This document shows, piece after piece, positions 47,928 through 57,812 of a DNA stretch of 64,000 bases. The position numbers were made by a program, and so were the translations under genes. Every line of letters begins with the position of its first letter. Within the stretch, counting starts at the first letter, position 1. The stretch is taken from the NCBI GenBank assembly GCA_963757335.1, contig CAVWRJ010000024.1, positions 682,001 through 746,000 on the forward strand, in the 5' to 3' direction. This DNA comes from DASQPA01 sp963757335 (lineage in GTDB: Bacteria > Acidobacteriota > Thermoanaerobaculia > Multivoradales > UBA5704). Below the pieces are notes generated by a model. The model searched no databases, was not told where the DNA came from, and saw only the letters and a program-made list of their open reading frames with translations.

Positions 47928-49635
47928 ATGGACTTCGAGGACTCTTCACAGAATCGCGCCGAGCGCCTGATCGCCAGTCTGCGCCTGCTGGCCGGCTTTG
48001 CCTTTCTGCTCTTCGTCGAACTCGAACCGTCGGCCCTCCCGGCGCGCAACGCCGAGCGCGCCATGCCGCTCCTCGCCGTCTATCTCCTCTTCTCTCTTCT
48101 CCTCGCGGTCCTCTTCCGCGGCTCGGCGGCGCTCCGGCCGCGCTGGCGGGCGGCCGTCCAGGTCCTCGACCTCGTCACCTTCACCGCCCTCTGCTTCCTG
48201 GCCGGCGCTCCGGCCGGCGCCTCCCTGGTCTTTTTCGCCTTCATCCTGCTCGCCGGCGCTCTGCGCTGGCGGTGGCGCGGGATCGCCTGGACGGCCCTGG
48301 CGGGGATCGGCATGCTGCTGGGAGCCGGCCTCCTGACCTCGCTCTTGAGCCCGGGCTCGCCCCTGGCGTTCGACCGGATGCTGGTCTGGAGCGCCGGCCT
48401 CGCCGTGCTCGCCCTGCTGCTCGCCTCGGTCTCGGCCCACCAGCAGCGGCTCGGCCGGGAGATCCTGGGGATCGCATCGTGGCCCCAGCTCTCCCAGAAG
48501 GACCGCGAGGGGCTCCTGTCGCACCTGCTCGATCACGCCGCCGGCATTCTGGAGGCGCCGCGCCTCCTCCTCGTCTGGGAGGAGATGGACGAGCCCTGGC
48601 TGCATCTCGCCCTGCGGTCCGGCGGCAGCCTCGAACGGCTGCGGGAGGCGCCGACGGCCTTCCCGCTCCTCGTCGCCGAACCGCTCGGCGAGGTCAGCTT
48701 CTTCACCTCGGGCACCCGCGGCCGGAAGCCGCCCGCCGTCTGGTACCGCTCGGCGGAGGGGTTGAGCCTCTGGCGCGGCGCGCCGGTCGGCGCCGAGCTC
48801 TGCCGCCGCTTCGCCATCGACCGCGTGGCCTCCTGGCCGCTGCGGGCGGAGCGGGTCGAGGGCCGGCTCTTCGTCCTCGACAAGAAGGACTTCGAGAAGG
48901 ACCACCTCCTGCTCGGCGAGATCGTCGCCCGCCGCATCGCCGCCGAGCTCGACCAGTTCTACATCACCCAGCAGCTGCAGGAGCGGCGCGGTGACCGAGG
49001 AACGGATCCGGCTGGCCTGGGACCTCCACGACGGCATGCTCCAGTCGCTGACCGGCGCCGCCCTGCAGCTCCAGGCCCTCGCCCGGCTGCTCGACGAGGA
49101 CCCGGTGGCGGCGCGGGCGCAGCTCGTCGAGATCCAGCGGCTGATCGCCGCCGACCAGCGCGACCTGCGCTTCTTCATCGAAGAGCTGAAACCCGCTTCG
49201 CCCCAGGCGCTCGCCGAGGAGACCGACTTCGACGTCCGCTTCAAGGAGCTGGCGGAGCGGCTCCACCGCCTCTGCGGGCTGGACGTCGAGCTGCGGCTGA
49301 CCGGGATCGACGGGCGGCTCCCCACCTACCTGGCGCGCCAGCTCTACCGTCTCCTCCGCGAGGCCCTGTTCAACGTCGCCCGTCACGCCGGGGCCTCCGC
49401 CGCCCGGGTGGAGATCGCGCTCGCCGGGCAGGCCCTGGCGGTGACCGTGACCGACAACGGCCGGGGTTTCCCCTTCAAGGGGCGCTACGAGCACGAGGAG
49501 CTCCGCCGCCAGAAGCTCGGGCCGGTGAGCTTGAAAGAGCGGATCACCGCTTTAGGCGGCTCACTCGCCATCGACTCCGGCGACGGGCGGACCCGGATCG
49601 AGATGAGCCTCCCGGTGCCGGCGGGGGCCCGCTGA
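47928..49635 (+). CDS. Membrane histidine kinase (NarX/DesK-type HisKA_3), frameshifted
   Basis: About 570 residues; ATG 47928 follows a GGAGGGAGG site, and GTG 47880 is an in-frame alternative. Five or so membrane helices span the N-terminus (FAFLLFVELEP, LLAVYLLFSLLLAVLF, LVFFAFILLAGALRW, AGIGMLLGAGLLTSLL, AGLAVLALLLASVSA). A GAF-like region follows. One extra base near 48987 breaks the frame between ITQQLQERR and VTEERIRLAWDLHDGMLQSL, the phospho-His helix. The ATPase domain shows LREALFNVARHAGA and VTDNGRGFPF. The stop overlaps the response regulator start (TGATG). A one-base assembly error is likely. Confidence 0.85.
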
Positions 49636-50279
49636 TGGCCGCGCCGACCCGGCTGGTAGTGGTCGACGACCACCCCCTGATCCTGGAGGGGCTCGACCGG
49701 CTCTTCCGGCTGGAGGACGACCTCGAGCTGGTGGCCAAGTGCATCAACGCCGAGGAGGCTCTGGAAGCCGTCCGCGTCCACCAGCCCGACCTCCTGATCC
49801 TCGACCTCCGGCTGCCGGGCCGGCGCGGCCTGGAGGTGCTGGAGGAGATCCAGCGCGAGGGGCTCCCCACCCGGACGGTGCTCCTGACCGGGGCGATCAC
49901 CGAGGACGAGCTGCTGGAGGCCCTCCGCCTGGGGGCGCGCGGGGTCGTGCTCAAGGAGATGGCGCCGGAGATGCTGGTGCGGTGCATCCGCAAGGTGCGG
50001 TCCGGCGAGCTCTGGTTCGAGAGCGATTTCCTCGGCCGGGCGGTCGAAGGGATGCTGAGCCGCGACGGGGTCGCCGGGCGCGGGCGGCGCGCCCTGACCG
50101 TCCGCGAGCTCCGCATCGTCCGCATGGCGGCCACCGGCCTCCACAACCGCGAGATCGCGGCAGAGCTCTCGATCACCGAGGGCACGGTCAAGGTCCACCT
50201 GCACAACATCTACGAGAAGCTGGCGGTCACCGGCCGGGTCGAGCTGACGATCTTCGCCCGCGACCAGGGGTGGGTCTGA
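49635..50279 (+). CDS. NarL/FixJ-type response regulator
   Basis: 214 residues from ATG 49635, overlapping the kinase stop by 1 bp. Receiver domain: LVVVDDHPLILEGLDRLF with the paired acids, phospho-Asp in LLILDLRLPG (about residue 54), Thr in TVLLTGAI and Lys in RGVVLKEMAP. The LuxR-type HTH is LTVRELRIVRMAATGLHNRE and IAAELSITEGTVKVHLHNIY. It is the cognate partner of the upstream kinase and binds DNA when phosphorylated. Confidence 0.95.
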   Translation: MAAPTRLVVVDDHPLILEGLDRLFRLEDDLELVAKCINAEEALEAVRVHQPDLLILDLRLPGRRGLEVLEEIQREGLPTRTVLLTGAITEDELLEALRLGARGVVLKEMAPEMLVRCIRKVRSGELWFESDFLGRAVEGMLSRDGVAGRGRRALTVRELRIVRMAATGLHNREIAAELSITEGTVKVHLHNIYEKLAVTGRVELTIFARDQGWV

Positions 50280-50397
50280 CCTTGCACCCCCGGCCCCCCC
50301 ACGCTATGGTTCTCCTGCCTGCTTCAGTCGGGCGCTCGGGCTTGCCGTCCGGGCTCTTGGGCCGACCGGGACCGCGGCTTAGGGGAAGCGACGAGCG

Positions 50398-51279
50398 ATG
50401 ATGCTAGAGAGCGTGGTGCGGGACTGCCTCTATCTCAACTGGGCCCTGCCGGCAGCGGCCCTGCCGCCACCGCCGGCGCCGCTGCGCTACCAGCTTCACC
50501 CCTTCCAGGGGGAGGACCACGTCTTCGCTTCGGCGGTCCTCTTCCACCAGGAGGGGCTCCACCTGCAGAGCCTGCCGCGCCTGCGCCTCTCCTATCCGCA
50601 GTGCAACCTCCGGCTCTACATGCTGGACGGCGACGGGGTCCCTTCGGTCCTCTTCCGCTCCATGCTGATGCCGCTCTGGGTGGTCCCCGGGGTTCGGCTG
50701 GTCTCCGCGCAGCCGGCGGCGAGCGCCCGCTTCCGCTTCCCGCGGCCCTCCTCCGACCTCGGGGACGGCGAGTGGCGGTGGTGGGTGGAGAAGGGGGAGG
50801 CGCTCGAGGTCCGGGCCTGGCAGGACAGCCCGACCGTCGGCCACGGGCCGCGCCTCGGCTCCTGGGAGCAGACGGTCGAGTACATCTCGGAGCGGCCGCG
50901 CGGCTACGCTGCCGAGGACGGGGCGCTCCACCGGGTGAAGGCGCAGCACCCGCGGGCCGCGGTCTGGCCGCTGCGGGCCGAGATCTCCGCCCTCGGGCTG
51001 CTGACGAGCCTCCTCCCGCTCACCCACGGCGCCGTCTGGCCGCCGCTCCACTCCTCCTGGCTCTGCCCGGAGATCCCCTTCGTCTTCGATCTCGGGCTCG
51101 TCCCCAAGATGACGGTGGCCCCCAGCCTTCCCCAGGCGGCGGCCTCACGGAGCGCCGCTCGGAGCGCCGCCCGCATCGCCCTGCCGGAGAGCAACAACCT
51201 CGCTCGCGATGCCCGCGATGCTCATACCCCCGGTACCCCACCGCTCCCGGCACGGGAGGAGGAGGTCTGCCATGCCTGA
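50398..51279 (+). CDS. DUF2071-like hypothetical protein
   Basis: 293 residues from ATG 50398 or 50401. The sequence (VVRDCLYLNWALPAAALPPP, FASAVLFHQEGLH, RLSYPQCNLRLYMLDGDGVP, LMPLWVVPGVRL) resembles the YqjF/DUF2071 group, whose role is not defined. No signal peptide or membrane helix is evident. Its 3' end overlaps the RidA-family start by 8 bp. Family call is moderate. Confidence 0.6.
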   Translation: MMLESVVRDCLYLNWALPAAALPPPPAPLRYQLHPFQGEDHVFASAVLFHQEGLHLQSLPRLRLSYPQCNLRLYMLDGDGVPSVLFRSMLMPLWVVPGVRLVSAQPAASARFRFPRPSSDLGDGEWRWWVEKGEALEVRAWQDSPTVGHGPRLGSWEQTVEYISERPRGYAAEDGALHRVKAQHPRAAVWPLRAEISALGLLTSLLPLTHGAVWPPLHSSWLCPEIPFVFDLGLVPKMTVAPSLPQAAASRSAARSAARIALPESNNLARDARDAHTPGTPPLPAREEEVCHA

Positions 51280-51688
51280 GGAGTCTCTGGAGAGCGACCG
51301 GCCGTTCGAACGGGTTTTCACCGGTACCGCCTGGGAGCCGCGGGTCGGCTACTGCCGGGCCCTCCGGGCGGGGAGGCACATCCACGTCAGCGGCTGCGCT
51401 CCGGTGGCGGAAGATGGGGGAGTGTTCGCCCCGGGCGATGCCTACGCCCAGGCGCGGCGGTGCATCGAGATCGCCATGACGGCGGTGACCCAGCTCGGGG
51501 GGACCGCCGCCAGCGTCGTCCGCACCCGCATGTTCGTCACCGACATCGCCCGCTGGCAGGAGTACGGCCGCGCCCACGGTGAGGCCTTCGCCGCCCATCC
51601 CCCGGTGACCTCCATGATCGAGGTCAAGGCCCTCATCGATCCCGCCATGCTGATCGAGGTCGAGGTGGACGCCTACCTCGGCGGCTAG
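51272..51688 (+). CDS. RidA family protein
   Basis: 138 residues from ATG 51272, with a GGAGGAGGAGGT site inside the end of the upstream gene. The fold markers are YCRALRAGRHIHVSGCAP, DAYAQARRCIEIAMTAVTQL, VVRTRMFVTDIARW and the C-terminal PAMLIEVEVDAYLGG. RidA proteins hydrolyse reactive enamine/imine intermediates such as 2-aminoacrylate in the cytoplasm; the Arg in VVRTRMFVTD corresponds to the catalytic Arg. Confidence 0.9.
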   Translation: MPEESLESDRPFERVFTGTAWEPRVGYCRALRAGRHIHVSGCAPVAEDGGVFAPGDAYAQARRCIEIAMTAVTQLGGTAASVVRTRMFVTDIARWQEYGRAHGEAFAAHPPVTSMIEVKALIDPAMLIEVEVDAYLGG

Positions 51689-51729
51689 GTTCGGGGCTCC
51701 GGCAGGGACCCAACGGAGACCCAGGGTCA

Positions 51730-51857
51730 CGTCAAAGTCGATAAATTTTGACTTGGAGCGTAGGGGCGGCCCCCCGTGGCCGCCCGCCCTCCCAGGGCAC
51801 CCACAGGGGGGTGCCCCTACGACAGAAGCCTTCGCGACGCCAGATTCGACTTTGACG
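51730..51857. repeat. Nested inverted-repeat element
   Basis: The ends CGTCAAAGTCGA (51730-51741) and TCGACTTTGACG (51846-51857) are perfect 12-bp complements. Inside, GTAGGGGC at 51760 pairs with GCCCCTAC at 51813-51820 around a GC-rich core. The inner part resembles GTAGGGGC-type intergenic repeats known from many bacteria. It lies between the RidA gene and the dehydrogenase gene. Confidence 0.7.
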
Positions 51858-51921
51858 AGGCCTTGAACGGAGACCTGCCCGGGGAGACGGCGCCCCGGTC
51901 GGCCGTGCTAGCATTCCGCGC

Positions 51922-53030
51922 ATGAACGAGACCGACCCCCGCGACCGACGTCCGCAGCGCATCGCGATCATCCCCGGTGACGGCATCGGCAAGGACGTGA
52001 CCGTCGAGGCGGTCAAGGTCCTGGAAGCCGCCGCCGAGCGCTTCGACCTTCCCCTGGAGCTCGTCCACTTCCCCTGGGACGCCGACCGCTACCTGTCGAC
52101 CGGCGAGACCATGCCCGCCGGGTCGCTGGAGGACTTCCGCGACAACTACTCGGCGATCTTCATCGGCGCCTTCGGCGACCCTCGGGTGCCGGACATGAAG
52201 CACGCCGCCGACATCCTCCTGGGGATCCGCTTCGGCCTCGACCTCTACATCAACTTCCGCCCGGTCAAGCTCTACCACCCGAGCCTCTGTCCGCTCAAGG
52301 GCAAGACGGAGAAGGACATCGACTTCGTCGTCTTCCGCGAGAACACCGAGGGGGCCTACGTCGGCTGCGGCGGCAACTTCAAGAAGGGCACTCCGGACGA
52401 GATCGCGGTCCAGGAGGAGATTCACACCCGGAAGGGGGTCGAGCGGATCATCCGCGCCGCCTTCGAGTGGGCGGTAGCGCACGGCAAGAGAGACGTCTGC
52501 ATGAGCGACAAGTCGAACGTCATGCGCTTCGCCCACGACCTCTGGCAGCGCTGCTTCTGGGAGGTCGCCAAGGAGTATCCGGGGATCCGGCCCGGCACAT
52601 GTTCGTCGACGCCCTCACCATGCAGATGGTCAAGAAGCCGGAGAGCTTCGAGGTCATCGTCACCAACAACATGTTCGGCGACATCGTGACCGACCTCGGG
52701 GCCGCCCTCCAGGGCGGGCTGGGGGTCGCCGGCTCGGCCAACCTCCACCCCGGCCGGACGTCGATGTTCGAGCCGGTCCACGGCTCGGCCCCCAAGTACG
52801 CCGGCACCGGCCAGGCCAACCCGGTGGGGGCCGTGCTCTCGGTGGCCCTGATGCTCGAGACCCTCGGGCACGCCGAGGCCGCTGCGGTCGTCGAGGAGAC
52901 GGTGGCGGAGAGCCTCCGCTCCGGCCAGTCGACCCGCGACGTGGGCGGGTCGCTCACCACCGGGGAGCTCGGCGACCTCCTCACCCGAGGCGTCGCCCGC
53001 TCCGCCGTCGGTACCGTCCCGGTGAGATAA
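51922..53030 (+). CDS. Isocitrate/isopropylmalate-family dehydrogenase, frameshifted
   Basis: About 369 residues from ATG 51922 after repairing one missing base near 52606 (first frame ends EYPGIRPG; second resumes RHMFVDALTMQMV). The family motif is RIAIIPGDGIGKDVTVEAVK, with LDLYINFRPVKLYHPSLCPL, FVVFRENTEGAYVG, SDKSNVMRF and TNNMFGDIVTDLGAALQGG. The NAD- or NADP-dependent oxidative decarboxylation of a 3-alkylmalate or isocitrate is expected; 3-isopropylmalate is favoured because a LeuA-like synthase follows 98 bp downstream. RENTEG and the length also allow tartrate or homoisocitrate substrates. Confidence 0.82.
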
Positions 53031-53128
53031 CGCCCCGGTACGCTGCTGCCGCGGCACCATTCTGGTAACCGGTTGAACCCGGACGCCTATAATCGGACCT
53101 GGCTCCCCAAAGAGCGCGGAGAGGTTTT

Positions 53129-54386
53129 ATGCAGCAACCGAACGAGACCGACCTCATCTACGACTGGAATCGCGCCAGCGGCCCGGACCTGACGCCCGCC
53201 CGCGGCCGGGTGGAGCTCGACGACGAGACCCTCCGCGACGGCCTCCAGTCCCCCTCCGTGGTCTCGCCGGGGATCGAGGACAAGCTCCGCATCCTGCACC
53301 TGATCGCCGAGCTGGGGATCGAGTCGGCCGACATCGGTCTCCCCGGGGCGGGGCCGCACGTGGTGCGCGACGTCGCTCCGCCTGGCGCGGGAGATCGCCG
53401 AGCAGCGCCTGCCGGTCTCCCCCAACTGCGCCGCCCGCACGGTCCGCGCCGACGTCCAGCCGGTGATCGAGATCTCCCAGCAGGTGGGTATCCCCATCGA
53501 GGTCTCCTGTTTCATCGGCTCCTCGCCCATCCGCCAGTATGCCGAGGGCTGGACGCTCGACAAGATGCTCCGTTTCTCCGAGGACGCGGTCGCCTTCGCC
53601 ACGGCGAACGGCCTGCCGGTCATGTTCGTCACCGAGGACACCACCCGCGCCAATCCGGAGGACCTGCGCCGGCTCTACACGACGGCGGTCGAGGCCGGGG
53701 CGCGCCGGGTGTGCGTGGCCGACACCGTGGGGCATGCGACGCCCGAGGGGGCGGCGAACGTCATCCGCTTCGTCCGCGGGGTGGTGGACGCGACCGGGGA
53801 GGACGTCAAGGTCGACTGGCACGGCCACCGCGACCGGGGTCTCGCGGTGATCAACGCCCTCGCCGCCGCCGCCGCCGGGGCCGACCGGCTGCACGGCACG
53901 GCGGTGGGGATCGGCGAGCGGGTGGGCAACTGCGCCATCGACCTCCTGCTCGTCAACATGCAGCTCCTCGGCTGGATCGACCGCGACCTCTCGCGCCTCC
54001 GCGAGTACTGCGTCTTCGTCGCCGAGAAGACCGGGGTGCCGCTCCCCGACAACTACCCGGTCGTCGGCCGCGACGCCTTCCGCACCGGCACCGGGGTGCA
54101 TGCCGCGGCGATCATCAAGGCGCGCTCCCGGGGCGACGACTGGCTGGCCGACCGGGTCTACTCCTCGATCCCGGCGAGCCTCATCGGCAGCCACCAGATC
54201 ATCGAGGTGGGGCCGATGAGCGGCGAGTCGAACGTCGTCTACTGGTTGAAGGAGCGCGGCATCGAGCCGGCGACGGAGCTGGTGCGCGAGATCTTCAAGC
54301 AGGCCAAGGCCTCGGCGAAGATCCTGGAGGAGATCGAGATCCTGGAGATCTGCCGGAGCTGCGGCGCGGCCGTCCCCGCGGCATAG
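53129..54386 (+). CDS. 2-isopropylmalate/homocitrate synthase-family protein, frameshifted
   Basis: About 419 residues from ATG 53129. One extra base near 53373 separates GPHVVRDV from LRLAREIAEQRLPVSPNCAA. DRE-TIM signature: VELDDETLRDGLQSPS; the metal site is DWHGHRDRGLAVIN. Further markers are VFVTEDTTRANPEDLRRLY and GTAVGIGERVGNCAIDLLL. It lacks the full LeuA regulatory domain, and the C-terminus is short (ILEICRSCGAA). It condenses acetyl-CoA with a 2-oxo acid; leucine synthesis together with the adjacent dehydrogenase is the simplest view. Confidence 0.83.
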
Positions 54387-54424
54387 CGCAGTATCCTCTC
54401 GGGCGCCGGCCCCGCCCGATCGTC

Positions 54425-55379
54425 ATGCCCGCCCCACCCGAGAAGCCCGCCAAGCCCGAGCCACCCTGGAAGCGGGTGCTCAAACGCTACCTGGAGGGGC
54501 TGGCGGTCGAGCGCGGGCTCTCCCAGAACAGCGTCGACGCCTACCGCCGCGACCTCGAACGGCTGGCCCGGGCGCTCGACCGGCCCAAAATTGCCCTGGA
54601 GGACGCCGAAGCCGCCGACGCCGGTCCCGACCTCCTGACCGCCGATGCCGCGGCTCTCGCCGGGCATCTCCGGGAGCTCCGCCGCCAGGGCCTGAACCCC
54701 CGTTCGGTCTCCCGGGCGCTCTCCGCGATCCGCGGTTTCTACGAGCACCTGGTCGAAAACGGCGAGCGGGCCGACAACCCGGCGGTCAACCTCCTCCCTC
54801 CCAAGCTCTGGCGAACCGCTTCCCAAGGTGCTCTCGGAGGCCCAGGTCGAATCGCTCCTCGCCGCCCCCGACACGGCGACCCCCCTGGGGCTCCGCGACC
54901 GGGCGATGCTCGAGCTGCTCTACGCCACGGGCCTACGGGTGAGCGAGCTCGTGGGCTTGACCCTGCCGCAGCTCCGCCTCGATGTGGGCTTCCTGATCGC
55001 CTTCGGCAAGGGCTCGAAGGAGCGGGTGGTGCCGGTGGGGGAGCAGGCGGAGGCCTGGCTCCACCGCTACTTGAAAGAGGTACGGCCGGGGCTCGCCAGC
55101 CGGCACGAGACGGTCTTCGTCAACTACCAGGGGGAGCCCATGAGCCGGGTGGGGTTCTGGAAGAACCTCGCCGCCTACGGGGTGGCGACCGGGATACGGG
55201 AGCTCTCGCCGCACGTGCTCCGCCACAGCTTCGCGACCCACCTCTTAGAGCACGGCGCCGATCTCCGCTCGGTCCAGATGATGCTCGGGCACGCGGATAT
55301 CTCGACGACCCAGATCTACACCCATATCCACCAGGAGAGGTTGAAGAGCCTCTACGACAAGTTTCATCCGCGGTCGTAG
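54425..55379 (+). CDS. XerC/XerD-type tyrosine recombinase, frameshifted
   Basis: About 317 residues from ATG 54425. The N-terminal SAM-like domain is RYLEGLAVERGLSQNSVDAY and SVSRALSAIRGFYEHLVENG. An extra base near 54814 shifts the frame before LPKVLSEAQVESLL. The catalytic domain has the first Arg in LYATGLRVSELVGL, Lys in FGKGSKERVVPV, HxxR in LSPHVLRHSFATHLLEHGAD, the second His in LGHADISTTQIYTH and the nucleophile Tyr in QIYTH. It would resolve chromosome dimers or act on a local site. The stop is 62 bp from the 17-unit 21-bp array. Confidence 0.88.
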
Positions 55380-55440
55380 CTCCGGCGTAAGCGGGTCGCC
55401 GAGGCGGCCGGAAGCGCCGGTTCGCCGTCATCGCGCGCCG

Positions 55441-55797
55441 GCGCACCGTTACCGCGGCACCGCTCACCGTCATGGATTGCCGGCGCACCGTGACTGCGGC
55501 ACTGCTCACCGTCATGGATTCCCGGCGCACCGTTACTGCGGCACCGCGCACCGACATGGATTCCCGGCGCACGGCTACTGCGGCACGGCGCACCGTCATG
55601 GATTGCCGGCGCACGGTTACTGCGGCACGGCGCACCGTCATGGATTGCCGGCGCACCGTTACTGCGGCACGGCGCACCGTCATGGATTCCCGGCGCACCG
55701 TTACTGCGGCACGGCGCACCGTCACGGATTACCGGCGCACGGTTACTGCGGCACGACGCACCGTCATGGTTTGCCGGCGCACCGTTACCGCGGCACC
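55441..55797. repeat. Array of seventeen 21-bp units, alternating two types (array 3)
   Basis: Units start at 55441 and every 21 bp to 55777 without indels. Each opens with GCGCACCG or a close variant, then continues either as TCATGGATT... or TTACTGCGG..., alternating to give a 42-bp super-repeat. Similarity is high (most units differ by 1-3 bases). All three frames of one strand stay mostly open because 21 is a multiple of 3, but no start site or family supports a gene. It fills the gap between the convergent Xer and GNAT genes. The motif differs from arrays 1 and 2; the period is the same. Confidence 0.92.
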
Positions 55798-55800
55798 GCT

Positions 55801-56343
55801 CTACCGCTCGATCCCGTAGATCACCAGCTCGATGTCCGCCCCCGGGAAGCCGATCTCCTTGCCGGTGACGCGGCGCTCGAAGCGCATCCCGATCTTCTCC
55901 ATGATCCGGGTCGAGGGGCGGTTCTCCGGATAGGCGACGGCGACGACCCGCCGGAGCCCGAGGACGTCCCAGGCGTAGCGCAGACAGCCGGCGCCGGCCT
56001 CGGTGCCGAGACCCTGGCCCCAGAGCTCCTTCGCCACCCACCAGCCGATCTCGATATCCTCCCCGGTGCGCATGGGCTGGAGCCCCGAGATGCCGATCGT
56101 CCGGCCGGTCGCCCGCTCGACCAGGGCGCCCAGGCAGATGCCGCGGGTCTTCAAGTGGCGCTCCTGGCGGGTGAAGAACTCGTCGATCCGCTCCTCGCTC
56201 CACGGCACTCCGGAGCTGATGTAGCGCATCATCTCGGGGTCCCCTGCCATCTCCCGGAAGGCGGGCTCGTCCCCCGGCTCCCAGGGGCGGATCAGGAGGC
56301 GTTCGGTCTCGATGCGGAAGGGGGTGGGAGGGAGGGGAGGCAT
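55801..56343 (-). CDS. GNAT family N-acetyltransferase (RimJ/RimL-like)
   Basis: 180 residues from ATG at 56343. It begins FRIETERLLIRPWEPGDEPA, with IEIGWWVAKELWGQGLGTEA carrying the acetyl-CoA pyrophosphate-binding Q/RxxGxG/A motif, and VVAVAYPENRPSTRIMEKIG. This is the acetyltransferase_3/RimL subgroup; the substrate (ribosomal protein, small molecule or drug) is not known. It ends 4 bp from array 3. Confidence 0.92.
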   Translation of the reverse strand: MPPLPPTPFRIETERLLIRPWEPGDEPAFREMAGDPEMMRYISSGVPWSEERIDEFFTRQERHLKTRGICLGALVERATGRTIGISGLQPMRTGEDIEIGWWVAKELWGQGLGTEAGAGCLRYAWDVLGLRRVVAVAYPENRPSTRIMEKIGMRFERRVTGKEIGFPGADIELVIYGIER

Positions 56344-56519
56344 GGCGCGATTCTATCGGATGAGGTTCCCGGAATTCTCCGCCCCTCCATCTGGTTGCAA
56401 GCCCTTGACGAAATACGCTCTTCCGGCCCCGGCCGGGGTGGGACTAGGCGAAAGGCCTGGTCTATCCGTACAATAGCCGGACCCGAACGACGGCCCCGAC
56501 CGCTTTCGTAGATGTATTG

Positions 56520-57254
56520 ATGCCGATACGACACTCCACCTCGTTCCTCCTTCTTGCCCTGGCCACCGGCCTGGGGGTGTCCGCTCGGGCTCACGCCGAG
56601 CTGGTGATCTTGACCGACGGGCAGTACTTCAAGGTGGCGAGCTACGAGGCCGACGAAGACCAGGCCCATCTCACCTTCGCCAAGGGCGGCGTTATGAGCT
56701 TCCCCATCGAGCGCGTCGAGCGGGTGGTCGACGACGAGGTGATCCCGCAGCCCGACCCGCCTCCCCAGGTGGCCCAGGCGGTGGAGGTCCCGGCGGTGCT
56801 GCCGCTCCGCTTCGAGGAGTCGCAGCCGGTGCCGGAGGGTCCCTATGGCGGCCTGATCTACGAGGCCGCCAGGCGCCACCAGGTCAATCCGCAGATCGTC
56901 TCCGCCCTCATCCGCGCCGAGTCGGCGGGGAACGCGCGGGCGGTCTCCAACAAGGGGGCACGGGGCCTGATGCAGCTGATGCCGGCGACCGGCGAGCGCT
57001 TCGGGGTGCACCGGGACCAGCTCTCCGACCCCAAGCGCAACCTGGAGGCGGGGATCACCTATTTGAAGTGGCTCATCGACCGCTTCCCGAACGACCTCCA
57101 GAAGGTCCTCGCCGCCTACAACGCCGGCGAGGGGACGGTCGACCGCTATAACGGGGTCCCCCCGTACCGCGAGACCCGGGACTACGTTCGCCGCATCTAC
57201 ACCACCCTCGGCCTCACCGTCGCCCGGATGACGGCGAGCGCCGGCGGGCACTAG
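56520..57254 (+). CDS. Lytic transglycosylase (SLT domain), exported
   Basis: 244 residues from ATG 56520. A signal peptide (TSFLLLALATGLGVSARAHA) is followed by a short DUF4124-like segment and then the SLT fold: VNPQIVSALIRAESAGNARA with the catalytic Glu, SNKGARGLMQLMPATGERFG, NLEAGITYLKWLI and VLAAYNAGEGTVDRYNGVPP. It cleaves peptidoglycan glycan strands to 1,6-anhydro products in the periplasm. It is convergent with the four-helix-bundle gene. Confidence 0.93.
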   Translation: MPIRHSTSFLLLALATGLGVSARAHAELVILTDGQYFKVASYEADEDQAHLTFAKGGVMSFPIERVERVVDDEVIPQPDPPPQVAQAVEVPAVLPLRFEESQPVPEGPYGGLIYEAARRHQVNPQIVSALIRAESAGNARAVSNKGARGLMQLMPATGERFGVHRDQLSDPKRNLEAGITYLKWLIDRFPNDLQKVLAAYNAGEGTVDRYNGVPPYRETRDYVRRIYTTLGLTVARMTASAGGH

Positions 57255-57281
57255 CTCTCTCCCTTCCCCCCGACTTCCCCT

Positions 57282-57674
57282 TTAGCTCGCCAACGCCTCG
57301 GCCTCGGCGATGAGCCGGCCGAGGGCGGCGCTGGCCTCGGCCTGCTCGGCGAGGAGGAGGCGGGCCGCCTGGGGGGTGAGATGGCCGCGCAGCTGACAGA
57401 GGTTGACCTGGCGGGGGAACTCGGCGAGCGCCGAGCGGGCGGTCTCCAGGGAGCGCAGGTACTCCCCGGCGCTGGGGAGGGTGCTCCCTTCGACGAGGTT
57501 CGCCGCCGCGGCGATCGCCGCCCGGCGGAGGGCGGCGATGGGCACCGGGCGAGCTCCGGCGGCGGAGCTGCTTCCAGCCGCCGCTCCGGTTACGCTCGCT
57601 CCAGTCATTCCATAAACGCTGACAACGAGCCCGCGCGCGAGCTGGTAGGCGGTGGTGTTTTGGTAGTCCCGCAT
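57282..57674 (-). CDS. Four-helix-bundle protein (23S rRNA-IVS type)
   Basis: 130 residues from ATG at 57674. TTAYQLARGLVVSVYGMT, then AAIAAAANLVEGSTLPSAGE and YLRSLETARSALAEFPRQVN match the pattern of short four-helix-bundle proteins first found in 23S rRNA intervening sequences. An Ala/Ser-rich loop widens the first turn. The cellular role is not established. Confidence 0.78.
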   Translation of the reverse strand: MRDYQNTTAYQLARGLVVSVYGMTGASVTGAAAGSSSAAGARPVPIAALRRAAIAAAANLVEGSTLPSAGEYLRSLETARSALAEFPRQVNLCQLRGHLTPQAARLLLAEQAEASAALGRLIAEAEALAS

Positions 57675-57812
57675 ACGGAGGGTCGGAAGGATCGTCGAGC
57701 CTTCTCCCTGTCATAACGCTCGAAGAGGGCAGAGAGTTACACCGGATCTGCTACGATCCGCATCGTCACACTGGCGTCTCGGGGACGTCACACGCCGGAG
57801 GGGAGGAGATCC

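Noticed and set aside
55472..55819. Repeat protein encoded by array 3
   Set aside because: No ribosome site, open in more than one frame on both strands, and highly Arg/Thr-biased product; the pattern is explained by the 21-bp repeat.
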